Source of the DNA: Labrys wisconsinensis
Lineage (GTDB): Bacteria > Pseudomonadota > Alphaproteobacteria > Rhizobiales > Labraceae
NCBI RefSeq assembly: GCF_030814995.1
Contig: NZ_JAUSVX010000001.1
Location: 620,001 to 684,000 of the forward strand
DNA: 64,000 nucleotides
Reading direction: 5' to 3'
Below the pieces are notes generated by a model that did no database searches, had not been told where the DNA came from, and saw only the letters and a list, made by a program, of their open reading frames with translations. Made by a program: the position numbers and the translations under genes. Positions 17,953-26,869 of the stretch are shown here, piece after piece (position 1 is the first letter of the stretch; every line of letters starts with the position of its first letter).

Positions 17953-18486
17953 TCAGCAGGCCGCGACCCGGCAGCGCGGCGGCGCATTCACCCAGGCGGC
18001 CGAGCCGGGCGTCGGGATGGTGCCGATCGCCGGGGTCGTGTTGGGCCCGTGATAATAGTCGCGCGGCGGGATCGGGTTGGTCCGCACCGCGACGTCGGGG
18101 ACTTCGGGCAGCGCCGTCGAGCCCGGCGCCGGCGTGACGGAGCCGGCGCCCCGCGGCAGGGCCATGACCTTGACGATTCTGCCGCTGCGCGCGTCGACCG
18201 TGACGCGCACCCGCTTGCGGCCGGGCCCGACGGCCGCGGCGTAATAATAGGGATCGTCACGGGTGACGCCGCCGATGCCCCAATAGCCGGCCTTGGCCAT
18301 GACCTGCATCGCCTCGCGCGCCGTCACGTCGGCCCGCGCCGGGACGGCCGGCAGGACGAGCAGGGCGGCGAGGCAAAGGATGAGGCCGCCCCACGCGGCG
18401 CGCCTCCCCTCTCCCGGCCGGGAGAGGGGCAGGGGTGAGGGGTTGAAGGGTCCCAAAGAAGGCAAGACGCTTCGTCTGTCCGTCAT
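17953..18486 (-). CDS. Secreted protein with PepSY-like segment, repeat-extended N-terminus
   Basis: The 177-residue frame starts at an ATG at 18486 with AGGAGG upstream. A signal peptide is clear (GGLILCLAALLVLPAVPARA, about residues 33-52), so the mature protein is periplasmic. Residues 60-110 (VMAKAGYWGIGG, DPYYYAAAVGPGRKRVRVTV, GRIVKVMALP) resemble the PepSY-type small domain; the remainder is Pro/Thr-rich. The first about 32 residues, including NPSPLPLSRPGEG, are encoded by a GC-rich interspersed repeat, so the repeat has been recruited into the signal-peptide n-region or the true start lies downstream. Function unknown. Confidence 0.65.
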   Translation of the reverse strand: MTDRRSVLPSLGPFNPSPLPLSRPGEGRRAAWGGLILCLAALLVLPAVPARADVTAREAMQVMAKAGYWGIGGVTRDDPYYYAAAVGPGRKRVRVTVDARSGRIVKVMALPRGAGSVTPAPGSTALPEVPDVAVRTNPIPPRDYYHGPNTTPAIGTIPTPGSAAWVNAPPRCRVAAC

Positions 18487-18545
18487 GGCGATTGCCGCCT
18501 CCTGTTGACAGGATCAGCCCCTCACCCTGCCCGGCCGGGAGAGGA
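18406..18545. repeat. Two inverted copies of a GC-rich interspersed palindrome
   Basis: A perfect 24-base palindrome (CCCCTCTCCCGG and its complement) at 18406-18429 continues into GCAGGGGTGAGGGG; an oppositely oriented, shortened copy (CCCCTCACCCTGCCCGGCCG) lies at 18518-18545. The first copy is inside the coding frame of the gene at 17953-18486; the second is in the obg-downstream gap. The rest of 18487-18678 holds nothing recognisable. Confidence 0.65.
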
Positions 18546-18678
18546 GTTCCCGGCCCCCGCCTCGCGGGCGGCCTCGGTCGATCCTCTCCTTCAGATGGGC
18601 ATCCCTGCCGGCTTTGCCAGACTTCCCCAGCGGCACCATGCTCGGTCACTCGCGGCATCGTGATGTCCGGAACAGCGC

Positions 18679-19794
<1,116 letters not shown>

Positions 19795-19840
19795 CTACTC
19801 TTGGTGAGCGTCCGCAGATAGCTGCGCTACGCCTTCCGCC

Positions 19841-20140
19841 GTCATGGCCGGGCTCGTCCCCATAGGCGCTAAGATAAGGTCTGCCGGGAGGCAAATATCG
19901 CGCTGTGCGTGACGCGCCTTTGTAAGATTTGCACGACGCCTGTGCCCTCCCTCCCCCTTGTGGGGAGGGATAAAGGGTGGGGGTCGTGGGCATAAGTCTC
20001 GACATATCCTGATGGACCCCCACCCCTAACCCCTCCCCACAAGGGGGAGGGGATTGATCGACGTCGCGCCCAACTGGCTACTGCGTTCTTATCTTAGCGC
20101 CTATGGGGCTCGTCCCGGCCATCCAGGCGAACACGACATG
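19841..20140. mobile_element. Nested insertion: MITE-like element inside an interspersed repeat
   Basis: The 447-base gap 19729-20175 has no gene. A 245-base element (19861-20105) has perfect 18-base inverted ends, CATAGGCGCTAAGATAAG and its complement at 20088-20105. It is flanked by a direct duplication GGGCTCGTCCC at 19850-19860 and 20106-20116. Removing the element and one copy restores GTCATGGCCGGGCTCGTCCC followed by GGCCATCCAGGCG, which matches the repeat family seen at 42747-42880. Inside the element a 21-base inverted pair (19949-19969 and 20031-20051) with further C/G-rich pairing makes a second, hairpin-forming repeat. The element encodes no transposase. It may also terminate the genes on either side. 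Confidence 0.72.
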
Positions 20141-20175
20141 GGTTTGTGTTCCCCGCCCCATCACAGAGAGAGGCA

Positions 20176-21024
20176 TTATTCCTCGTCCTCCAGCTCCTCG
20201 TGGATCTCGGCCATCAGCTCGGTGCGCTGGGCGGCGGAGCGGCCGAGCCGGTCGGCCACGGCGGAGGCGAGGAGGCGCACCATCGAGGCCAGCGTCGTGC
20301 CGGAGGCGGCGGCCTGCGGGCCGGCGCCGTGGCAGGCCAGGGTGACGCGGGCGAAGCGCCCGGCCCAGGCGCGCGAGGCCGGGTCGACCACGGCGACGAT
20401 GCCCATGCGGGTGGTGCGGGCATAGTCGAGCACCGGCCGCAGGATGCGCGGGCGCGGCGGCACGCTGATCAGCAAGAGGGCGTCGCCCGCCCCGGTCATG
20501 GCGAGGTCCTCGCCCCAGGCGCCGGGCTGGGCCCCGAGCAGCTGCACGTCGGGCCGCAGACGGGCCAGCAGCAGCCGGGCATGGCGCGCCAGCCCCTCCT
20601 CCAGGCCGAGGCCGAGCAGCCACAGCCGCGGCGCCTCGGCCAGGATCTCGGCCGCCTCCGACAGCCGGTCCGAGCGCAGCTCCTCGAAGGTGCGGGTGAG
20701 GTTGGCGATCTCGCCGGTGAGGTGCAGGCCGATCGAGCGCGCCCCCGCGACATCGGGCGCGGCTGCGAGCCGCCGCTCGAACGGCGCCGTGCGGTTGCGC
20801 TCCTCGCGCGCCTGCAGCCGGACCTCGTTGAAGTCGCTGTAGCCCAGGCTCCGGAACAGCCGCGCCGCCGTCGCCTTGGACACGCCGGCAAAGCCCGCCA
20901 GCTCCGTGGCCGAGTAGGTCAGGAGGTCGTCCTGGCGCTCCAGCACCAGCTCGGCGAGCTTGCGCTCGCTCGGGGCCAGCTTGTCGAGACGCTGCTGGAT
21001 GCGCAGGGCGAGGCGGGTGGACAT
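20176..21024 (-). CDS. RpiR/MurR-family transcriptional regulator
   Basis: The 282-residue protein has the N-terminal RpiR helix-turn-helix (RKLAELVLERQDDLLTYSAT, ELAGFAGVSKATAARLFRSL, about residues 23-70) and a C-terminal SIS domain for a phosphosugar-like ligand (LLGLGLEEGLARHARLLLAR, then SVPPRPRILRPVLDYARTTR). ATG at 21024 is preferred over a GTG at 21033. It is divergent from the cyclo-ligase/ABC transporter operon, with a palindrome in the shared control region, so it most likely controls that operon. RpiR members coupled to NMT1-type transporters suggest vitamin-precursor or nucleoside-like ligands, an inference. Confidence 0.9.
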   Translation of the reverse strand: MSTRLALRIQQRLDKLAPSERKLAELVLERQDDLLTYSATELAGFAGVSKATAARLFRSLGYSDFNEVRLQAREERNRTAPFERRLAAAPDVAGARSIGLHLTGEIANLTRTFEELRSDRLSEAAEILAEAPRLWLLGLGLEEGLARHARLLLARLRPDVQLLGAQPGAWGEDLAMTGAGDALLLISVPPRPRILRPVLDYARTTRMGIVAVVDPASRAWAGRFARVTLACHGAGPQAAASGTTLASMVRLLASAVADRLGRSAAQRTELMAEIHEELEDEE

Positions 21025-21120
21025 GGCCGGCACAGTATCGGCGGCCCGCGCGCCCTGTCCACCTGCCTGCGCAATGGGCGGGCATGCCGCTTATTTCGGC
21101 GTGACTCCGTGCCATGCATC

Positions 21121-21148
21121 TGAAACACTCGTTTCAACCTTCTGAAAC
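21121..21148. promoter_or_regulatory. Candidate RpiR operator
   Basis: TGAAAC-ACTC-GTTTCA (21121-21136) is a perfect six-base inverted repeat, and a third half-site TGAAAC follows at 21143-21148. It lies between the divergent RpiR gene and the operon starting at 21173, in a short stretch of lower GC. TGAAA/TTTCA palindromes are typical of RpiR-family operators. Confidence 0.6.
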
Positions 21149-21172
21149 ATTCGGCACGAGCGGCGCGGAGCC

Positions 21173-21913
21173 ATGACCGCCAGCAAGATCGTCAGGCAGC
21201 GGATCTGGGCCCGGCTCAAGGATGTGGCGCTGCCGGATTCGCGCTTCCACCTCGACTTCGCCGAGGTGATTCCCGATTTCGTCGGCTCGCTCGCCGCCAC
21301 GGAGCGCGTCAGCGCCATGGCGGCCTGGCGCAGCTGCCGCTTCGCCTTCGTCACGCCCGACAACGGCCTCGTCGAGCTGCGCCGCCGCCTGATCGCCGCC
21401 GGCGTGCCGCTGGTGGTCTCGACATACGGCATCTATCGCGGCTTCCGCATCATCGAGCCCGGCAGCGTGCCGGCGGGCCACGAGCTCTACGCCGCCTGGC
21501 TCGACGGGCTGGAGCATTTCGGCAAGCCGATCAGCCTCGCCGAGATCGCCGACCGCGGACGCTTCGACCTGCTCGTCACCGGCGCCTCCGCCGTTTCGAC
21601 GGAGGGCGTGCGCTTCGGCAAGGGGCACGGCTTCTTCGACCTGGAATGGGGCATGTTCACCGAGATCGGCATCGCCGACGAGCGCACCCCGGTCGTCGCC
21701 GTGGTGCACGACGTGCAGGTGGTGGAGGACCGGCTGTTCCCGAGCCCGACCGACATCCTGGTCGACTGGATCGCCACGCCGACCCGCCTGATCGAGGTGC
21801 GCCGCAGCCTGCCGCGCCCGCGCGGCATCCGCTGGGACCTCCTCGAGCCGCAACAGCTCGCCGACACGCCGCCGCTGCAGGAGCTCAGGCGCCTGCGCGG
21901 CCTTTCCGCCTGA
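21173..21913 (+). CDS. 5-formyltetrahydrofolate cyclo-ligase-like protein (paralogue 1)
   Basis: The 246-residue protein belongs to the 5-FCL/MTHFS superfamily (COG0212). It keeps the ATP-binding signature as FGKGHGFFDLEWG (around residue 145), comparable to the GxGxGYYD loop, and the segments CRFAFVTPDNGLVELR and VSTYGIYRGF. It is longer than the true folate enzyme (about 190 residues) and diverged in the substrate part, so it is better placed with the 5-FCL-like paralogues that comparative genomics has tied to thiamin metabolism. ATG follows GCGCGGAG. It heads an operon with an NMT1-type transporter and a second paralogue at 25328, sharing about the same architecture. Confidence 0.82.
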   Translation: MTASKIVRQRIWARLKDVALPDSRFHLDFAEVIPDFVGSLAATERVSAMAAWRSCRFAFVTPDNGLVELRRRLIAAGVPLVVSTYGIYRGFRIIEPGSVPAGHELYAAWLDGLEHFGKPISLAEIADRGRFDLLVTGASAVSTEGVRFGKGHGFFDLEWGMFTEIGIADERTPVVAVVHDVQVVEDRLFPSPTDILVDWIATPTRLIEVRRSLPRPRGIRWDLLEPQQLADTPPLQELRRLRGLSA

Positions 21914-21934
21914 CCATCCACGAGGGGACCCGCC

Positions 21935-22912
21935 ATGACGCGCATGATCAGCCGCCGGACGTTTCTCGCCACAGGCGCCGCCGTCGCGGCGCTGCCCTTC
22001 CTGCCGCGCCCGGCCGCGGCGGCGACGCCGCTCGCCTTCCAGGCCTCCTGGATCAACGATGCCGAGTTCGCCGGCTACTACGTCGCCCTCGACAAGGGCT
22101 GGTACGCCGAGGCAGGGCTTGACCTGACCTATCTCCCGGGCGGGCCGGACGTCATCCCCGAGAGCGCCATCGCCGCCGGCAAGGCCGATCTCACCCTGAC
22201 CACGCCCGACACCACGGTGCAGGCCATCACCGACCAGGGGGCGAGGTTCAAGATCATCGGCGCCCAGTACCAGAAGAACCCGCTCGGCGTGGTCTCGCTC
22301 GCCGGCAAGCCGATCCGCACCCCGCAGGACCTGGTCGGCAAGACGCTGGCGGTGCCCCCGGTCAACACCACCTCGGTGGAGGCCATGCTGGCCCTCAACG
22401 GCATCGACAAGGCCAAGGTCGCCATCGTGCCTTACCAGTACGACCCGACGCCGCTGATCAAGGGCGAGATCGACGCCTCCGTCGATTTCGTCACCAACGT
22501 GCCCTACACCATCAAGACCCAGGGCGGGCAGGAGGCGGTCTCCTTCCTGCTCTACGATGTCGGCTTCACCATCTTCAACGACACGGTGGTGGTCACCGAG
22601 GACGTGCTGAAGACCAAGCGCAAGGAGCTCGTCGCCTTCCTCGGCGCCAGCCGCCGCGGCTGGGTGGAGAACCTCAAGGACCCGGCCGCCTATCCCCCGC
22701 AGTTCAAGGACAGCCATTTCAAGGGCACCGGCCGCAGCATCGACAACGAAGTGTTCTACAACGCCGCGCAGAAGCCGCTGATCGAGACGCCGAAGGGCAT
22801 CTTCTCGATGTCGGAGGAGGATATCGACAAGACCATCGAGGCGCTCGGACGCGTCGGCATCAAGGCGCGCAAGGACATGTTCGACACCTCGCTGCTGGCC
22901 GAGCTCGGGTGA
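21935..22912 (+). CDS. ABC transporter substrate-binding protein, NMT1/THI5 type
   Basis: The 325-residue protein opens with a Tat-type signal (SRRTFLATGAAVAALPFLPR) and is exported. The mature part (SWINDAEFAGYYVALDKGWY, GLDLTYLPGGPDVIP, AAGKADLTLTTPDT) is typical of the NMT1/THI5-like binding proteins that take up thiamin pyrimidine precursors such as ThiY ligands, though the family also handles riboflavin-, sulfonate- and nitrile-like compounds. It is followed with a 4-base overlap by the ATPase gene. No TPP riboswitch is seen upstream, so control probably comes from the RpiR protein. Confidence 0.88.
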   Translation: MTRMISRRTFLATGAAVAALPFLPRPAAAATPLAFQASWINDAEFAGYYVALDKGWYAEAGLDLTYLPGGPDVIPESAIAAGKADLTLTTPDTTVQAITDQGARFKIIGAQYQKNPLGVVSLAGKPIRTPQDLVGKTLAVPPVNTTSVEAMLALNGIDKAKVAIVPYQYDPTPLIKGEIDASVDFVTNVPYTIKTQGGQEAVSFLLYDVGFTIFNDTVVVTEDVLKTKRKELVAFLGASRRGWVENLKDPAAYPPQFKDSHFKGTGRSIDNEVFYNAAQKPLIETPKGIFSMSEEDIDKTIEALGRVGIKARKDMFDTSLLAELG

Positions 22913-23760
22913 GCCGCGGTGCCGCCGCGCCCGTCCTCGCCCCGGCCCCGGCGCAGCCCGCCGGCGAACGCCCCGGCATGAGGCCGGCGCACGATCTCGC
23001 CATCGAGGGCGTCAGCCGCACCTTCTCGGTGCGCGGCACGCCATTCCAGGCGCTCGACCGCGTGTCGCTGCAGGCGCAGCCCGGCTCCTTCACCGCCCTG
23101 ATCGGCCCCTCCGGCTGCGGCAAGTCGACCATCCTGCGCCTGGCGCTCGGCCTCGACCGGCCGGACGCCGGGCGCATCCTGATCGGCGGCGTCGAGCCGC
23201 GCGAGGCGGCGCGCCGCGGCGACACCGGCGTCGCCTTCCAGGACCCGGCGCTGCTGCCCTGGCGCTCGGTGGCCGGCAATATCGCCCTGCCGCTCGACGT
23301 GCTCGGCCGCTCGCGCCGCGCCGCGGCGGCACGCATCGCCGACCTCATCGCCCTGGTCGGCCTCTGCGGCTTCGAGCATGCCCTGCCCGCCGAGCTCTCC
23401 GGCGGCATGCGCCAGCGCGTCGCCATCGCCCGCGCGCTCGTCACCGAGCCGGCGGTGCTGTTCCTCGACGAGCCCTTCGGCGCGCTCGACCAGATCCTGC
23501 GCCGGCAGATGACGGTCGAACTGCAGCGCATCTGGCTGGAGAACCGGCCGACCACCCTGTTCGTCACCCACGGCATCGACGAGGCCGTGTTCCTCGCCGA
23601 CCGGGTGGTGGTGATGCACAGCCGGCCCGGCCGCATCGCCGAGATCGTGCCGGTGGAGTTCCCGCGCCCCCGCGCGCCGACCCTGCTCTCCGACCCCGCC
23701 TTCCACCGGCTGTCCGATCGCGTCGCTGCCGCGCTGCACGGCGGCACCGGCGCGCCATGA
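22909..23760 (+). CDS. ABC transporter ATP-binding protein (ThiZ/SsuB type)
   Basis: The GTG at 22909 overlaps the preceding stop. The 283-residue protein has Walker A GPSGCGKST (66-74), Q-loop FQDPALLPW, signature LSGGMRQR, Walker B VLFLDEPFGALD and the H-loop FVTHGIDEA, all characteristic of the nitrate/sulfonate/taurine/thiamin-pyrimidine ATPase class. The first about 25 residues are an Ala/Pro-rich leader; an ATG at 22978 would remove it. It energises the fused permease encoded next, overlapping by ATGA. Confidence 0.92.
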   Translation: MSRGAAAPVLAPAPAQPAGERPGMRPAHDLAIEGVSRTFSVRGTPFQALDRVSLQAQPGSFTALIGPSGCGKSTILRLALGLDRPDAGRILIGGVEPREAARRGDTGVAFQDPALLPWRSVAGNIALPLDVLGRSRRAAAARIADLIALVGLCGFEHALPAELSGGMRQRVAIARALVTEPAVLFLDEPFGALDQILRRQMTVELQRIWLENRPTTLFVTHGIDEAVFLADRVVVMHSRPGRIAEIVPVEFPRPRAPTLLSDPAFHRLSDRVAAALHGGTGAP

Positions 23761-25304
23761 CGCCGGCGCGCCGCCTCGCCGCGGGCGCGGCCGCGCTGCT
23801 CGCCTGGGAAGTCGCCGGGCGCTTCGGCCTCGTCGCCGACGGCGCGCTGCCGGCACCGAGCGCCATCCTGGCGCGCTTCTGGCTCGACCGGGCCGATTAT
23901 CCCGCCCATGTGCTGGCGACGGTCGAATCTGCCTTCGCCGGCTTCGTGCTCGGCAATGCCGTCGCCATCGCCGCCGGGCTGCTCTTCGCCCTGTCGCCGG
24001 CGGCCTCGCGCCTCGCCCGCGGCGTCAACATCGCCCTCTTCGCCCTGCCGCCGATCGCGGTGGTGCCGGTGCTGGTCCTCTGCCTGCCCGGCACGGCGCC
24101 GCGGATCGTGCTGGCGGCGCTCGGCTGCTACTTCCCGGTGATGACCGCGACCGTGCTCGGCCTCGCCCAGGCCGATCCGCGCGCCGTCGACCTGGTGCGG
24201 GCCTATGGCGGCGGCGCCGGCGCGGTGCTGCGGCTGGTGCGCTGGCGCAGCGCCCTGCCCGTCGTCCTCGCCAGCCTGCGTGTCGCCGCGCCCAACGCCG
24301 TGCTCGGCGCCATCCTGGCCGAGTTCGGCGGCGGCGGGCGCAGCGGCCTCGGCGCCTATCTCATCGGCTCGCTCGGCCGCGCCGATCCGGCCCGGCTCTG
24401 GGGCATCGGCCTCGCCGCCACCGCCATTGCCGGCCTCGCCTATGGCCTGTTCGCCGTCCTGGCCGCGCGGGCCACGGGCGCGACCCGCGCGGTGACCATC
24501 GCCGCCGAGGCGACCGATGCCGGCGAGCGGTCCGCGCCACCGGCCTGGCGCGTACCGTTGGCGCTGGGCTCGCTGCTGCTGCCCTTCGCGCTCTGGGCCG
24601 GCCTGGTCAGCGGTTTCGACCTGCCGCCGCTGATCGCCAAGACGCCGCTGGCGGTGCTGGACTATCTCGCGCTCGGCCCCACCGCGCCCGCGGCGCAGGC
24701 CCGCCTGATCGAGGCGCTGCTCCAGACCCTGCCGCTCGCCCTCGCCGGCCTCGTCGCCGGGCTCGCCGTCGCCCTGACGCTGGCGCTGCTCGGCGAGGTC
24801 CTGCCCGGCCTCGCCCGCCTCCTGATGCCGCTGGCGCTGGTCAGCCAGACCATGCCGCTGGTGGCGCTGACGCCGCTCCTGGTGCTGCTGCTCGGCCGCG
24901 GCGTCGCCGTCACCCTGGCGATCACCGTCTCCGTCACCTTCTTCCCCGCCTTCGTCGCCATTGCGCAAGGCCTGGCGCTGGTGCCGCGCGCCGCGCTCGA
25001 CCTGCCGCGGGCCTATGGCGCGCCCTGGTGGAAGGAGATCGGCCTCGTCGCCCTGCCGGCCGCGCTGCCGCACCTCTTCGCCGCCGCCCGCCTCGGCGCG
25101 CCCCGCGCCCTGCTCGGCGTGATGATCGCCGAATGGCTGGCGACCGGGCGCGGCCTCGGCAACCTGCTCAACCAGGCCCGCGGCCGCCTCGACTACGGCA
25201 TGATCTGGTCGGTGGCGCTCATCTCCGTGCTGGTCTCGGTGGCGCTCTACCAGGGCGTGCTCTGGATCGAGCGCCGCACCGCCCGCCGGCTCGGCGCCGG
25301 CTGA
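23757..25304 (+). CDS. ABC transporter permease, two permease domains fused
   Basis: At 515 residues this is about twice the length of a ThiX/SsuC permease. It contains two copies of the binding-protein-dependent permease domain: the first has the EAA-like loop RAYGGGAGAVLRLVRWRSAL (about 150-170) and the second RAYGAPWWKEIGLVALPAAL (about 420-440). Around ten to twelve hydrophobic helices are apparent, with a hydrophilic joint near 240-265 (TIAAEATDAGERSAPPAWR). A fused protein would act as the whole membrane dimer on its own. It overlaps the ATPase gene by four bases. Confidence 0.9.
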   Translation: MTPARRLAAGAAALLAWEVAGRFGLVADGALPAPSAILARFWLDRADYPAHVLATVESAFAGFVLGNAVAIAAGLLFALSPAASRLARGVNIALFALPPIAVVPVLVLCLPGTAPRIVLAALGCYFPVMTATVLGLAQADPRAVDLVRAYGGGAGAVLRLVRWRSALPVVLASLRVAAPNAVLGAILAEFGGGGRSGLGAYLIGSLGRADPARLWGIGLAATAIAGLAYGLFAVLAARATGATRAVTIAAEATDAGERSAPPAWRVPLALGSLLLPFALWAGLVSGFDLPPLIAKTPLAVLDYLALGPTAPAAQARLIEALLQTLPLALAGLVAGLAVALTLALLGEVLPGLARLLMPLALVSQTMPLVALTPLLVLLLGRGVAVTLAITVSVTFFPAFVAIAQGLALVPRAALDLPRAYGAPWWKEIGLVALPAALPHLFAAARLGAPRALLGVMIAEWLATGRGLGNLLNQARGRLDYGMIWSVALISVLVSVALYQGVLWIERRTARRLGAG

Positions 25305-25327
25305 ACCCACCCAACAGGAACCTCGTC

Positions 25328-26074
25328 ATGGACCAGAAGGCATCCGTCCGCGAACGGGTCTGGAGCGAGCTTCGGCAGGTCGCCCTGCCCGACAGCCGCC
25401 ATCACTTCGATTTCGGCGAGTTCATCGCCGATTTTGTCGGCGGCGAGCAAGCCTGCGCCCGGCTCAGGGCCGACCGCTGCTACCGCGAGGCGCGCCTGAT
25501 CTTCATCACGCCGGACAATTGCCTGGAGCGGCTGCGCTTCGACGCCCTGCGCGACGGCAAGACCGTGCTGATGACCACCTACGGCATCCGCCGCGGCTTC
25601 TGGGTGCTGGATCCGGCGGCGATCGCCCCGGACCTCCATCTCTATGCCGCGACCCTCGACGGCATGGAGCGCGTCGGCCGGCCGGTCGACCTCCGGGCGA
25701 TCGCCGGGATGCCGCCGGTCGACTATCTCGTCACCGGCACCGGCGCCATCAACCTGCAGGGCGTGCGGCTCGGCAAGGGCCACGGCTTCTTCGACGCGGA
25801 ATGGGGCATGCTCTACCGGCTCGGCCGAGTGACGCCGCAGACGCCGGTCGCCGCCGTCGTGCACGACTGCCAGGTGCTCGACGAGCCGCTGCATCCCGAG
25901 ATCTTCGACACGGTGGCCGACCTCGTGTTCACGCCGACCCGCACCCTGCGCGTCAAGGCGCCGCACAAGCCGACCTGCGGCATCCTCTGGGACCGGCTCG
26001 ACCCGCGCATGTTCGAGACCATCCCGCCGCTGCAGGAGCTGCAGGCGCTGGAGGCGCAGGGCGGGCCCGGCTGA
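25328..26074 (+). CDS. 5-formyltetrahydrofolate cyclo-ligase-like protein (paralogue 2)
   Basis: The 248-residue product parallels the protein at 21173 throughout: start RERVWSELRQVALPDSRHHF versus RQRIWARLKDVALPDSRFHL, VTPDN/ITPDN, TTYGIRRGFWV, and the nucleotide loop LGKGHGFFDAEWG. The two are clearly duplicates within one transport operon. ATG at 25328 follows CAGGAACC; a longer open reading to 25028 overlaps the permease and is rejected. True substrate and reaction are unknown; ATP-dependent processing of an imported formyl- or amino-pyrimidine is a testable idea. Confidence 0.82.
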   Translation: MDQKASVRERVWSELRQVALPDSRHHFDFGEFIADFVGGEQACARLRADRCYREARLIFITPDNCLERLRFDALRDGKTVLMTTYGIRRGFWVLDPAAIAPDLHLYAATLDGMERVGRPVDLRAIAGMPPVDYLVTGTGAINLQGVRLGKGHGFFDAEWGMLYRLGRVTPQTPVAAVVHDCQVLDEPLHPEIFDTVADLVFTPTRTLRVKAPHKPTCGILWDRLDPRMFETIPPLQELQALEAQGGPG

Positions 26075-26115
26075 GCCCCTCGCGCCGGCCCCGCCGATCC
26101 TGCCGCGATCGCGCC

Positions 26116-26141
26116 GAATAAATCCCCGTCCGGGGTGTTTA
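26116..26141 (+). promoter_or_regulatory. Candidate ECF-sigma promoter
   Basis: GAATAAATCC at 26116-26125 followed about 13-15 bases later by GGTGTTT resembles an alphaproteobacterial ECF -35/-10 pair. The same ten bases occur upstream of the phosphatase-cupredoxin-sigma operon at 52522, with similar spacing to GGTCT. It precedes the Gly-rich protein gene by about 50 bases. Confidence 0.4.
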
Positions 26142-26171
26142 CGGCGCATCGGCAATTGAGGAGGGACGCCC

Positions 26172-26792
26172 ATGTCCACCATCCAGCCCATCAGGAGAGG
26201 CTCGCACCACGCCGTCTCCGTCATCGTCCTTGCCATCGCCCTCGCCCTGGCGCCCGCCACGGCCTTCGCCGCCGGCGGAGGTGGTGGGGGCGGAGGAGGG
26301 GGAGGCGGTGGTGGCGGGGGAGGAGGCGGTGGCGGCGGCAAGGGCGGCGAGCGCGCCACCGATCTCACCACCTGCCCCAAGGGCCAGGTCTGGAGCACCG
26401 CCAAGCGTCGATGCCTCAAGGCCACGAGCGGCGTCCTGCCCGACGACGCGCTGACCGACTATTCCTATGCCCTGGCCAAGGCGGACCGCTACCAGGAGGC
26501 GCTCGCCATGCTCGACCTCCTGCAGAACCCGAAGACCGCCAAGGCGCTCAACTATCGCGGCTATGCCACCCGCAAGCTCGGCCGCACCGAGGAGGGCATC
26601 GGCTACTACCTCCAGTCGGTGACGCTGGACCCGACCTATGTCCAGGTGCGCGAATATCTCGGCGAAGCCTATGTCGTGCAGGGCCGGCTCGATCTCGCCC
26701 GCGAGCAGCTCGAGCGGATCAAGGCCCTCGCCGGCACCGGCACCGAGGAATACGAGGACCTCGCCCAGGCGATCCAGACCGGCAAGGTCTGA
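26172..26792 (+). CDS. Secreted TPR protein with 22-residue polyglycine tract
   Basis: The 206-residue protein has a signal peptide (VSVIVLAIALALAPATAFAA), then 22 consecutive glycines, Lys, and two more glycines before a Cys-containing linker (TTCPKGQVWSTAKRRCLKAT, possible disulfide) and a tetratricopeptide region (about residues 85-195: TDYSYALAKADRYQEALAML, ALNYRGYATRKLGRTEEGIG, DPTYVQVREYLGEAYVVQGR). GAGGAGG precedes the ATG. It should be periplasmic. The glycine run is encoded by mixed GGN codons, limiting slippage. Similar TPR proteins occur widely in Rhizobiales; function is unknown. Confidence 0.8.
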   Translation: MSTIQPIRRGSHHAVSVIVLAIALALAPATAFAAGGGGGGGGGGGGGGGGGGGGGGKGGERATDLTTCPKGQVWSTAKRRCLKATSGVLPDDALTDYSYALAKADRYQEALAMLDLLQNPKTAKALNYRGYATRKLGRTEEGIGYYLQSVTLDPTYVQVREYLGEAYVVQGRLDLAREQLERIKALAGTGTEEYEDLAQAIQTGKV

Positions 26793-26804
26793 CCCCGGCG
26801 GGCC

Positions 26805-26838
26805 GGCCCCGCCGCCCGCTCCCGGGGGCGGCGGGGCC
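26805..26838 (+). terminator. GC-rich stem-loop after the TPR gene
   Basis: GGCCCCGCCGCC (26805-26816) pairs perfectly with GGCGGCGGGGCC (26827-26838) around a ten-base loop. No T-run follows, so it may attenuate or protect the upstream message rather than fully terminate; doxX follows 31 bases later. Confidence 0.5.
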
Positions 26839-26869
26839 GAAGCCGTCACTCCGAAGCCAGGAGGCGAAC

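Noticed and set aside
21137-21172. TPP riboswitch upstream of the cyclo-ligase/transporter operon
   Set aside because: The leader is too short and none of the conserved thi-box motifs is present; an RpiR palindrome is found instead.
26275-26340. Phase-variable glycine tract
   Set aside because: The GGN codons are mixed and no mononucleotide or short-unit run is long enough to make frameshifting slippage likely.
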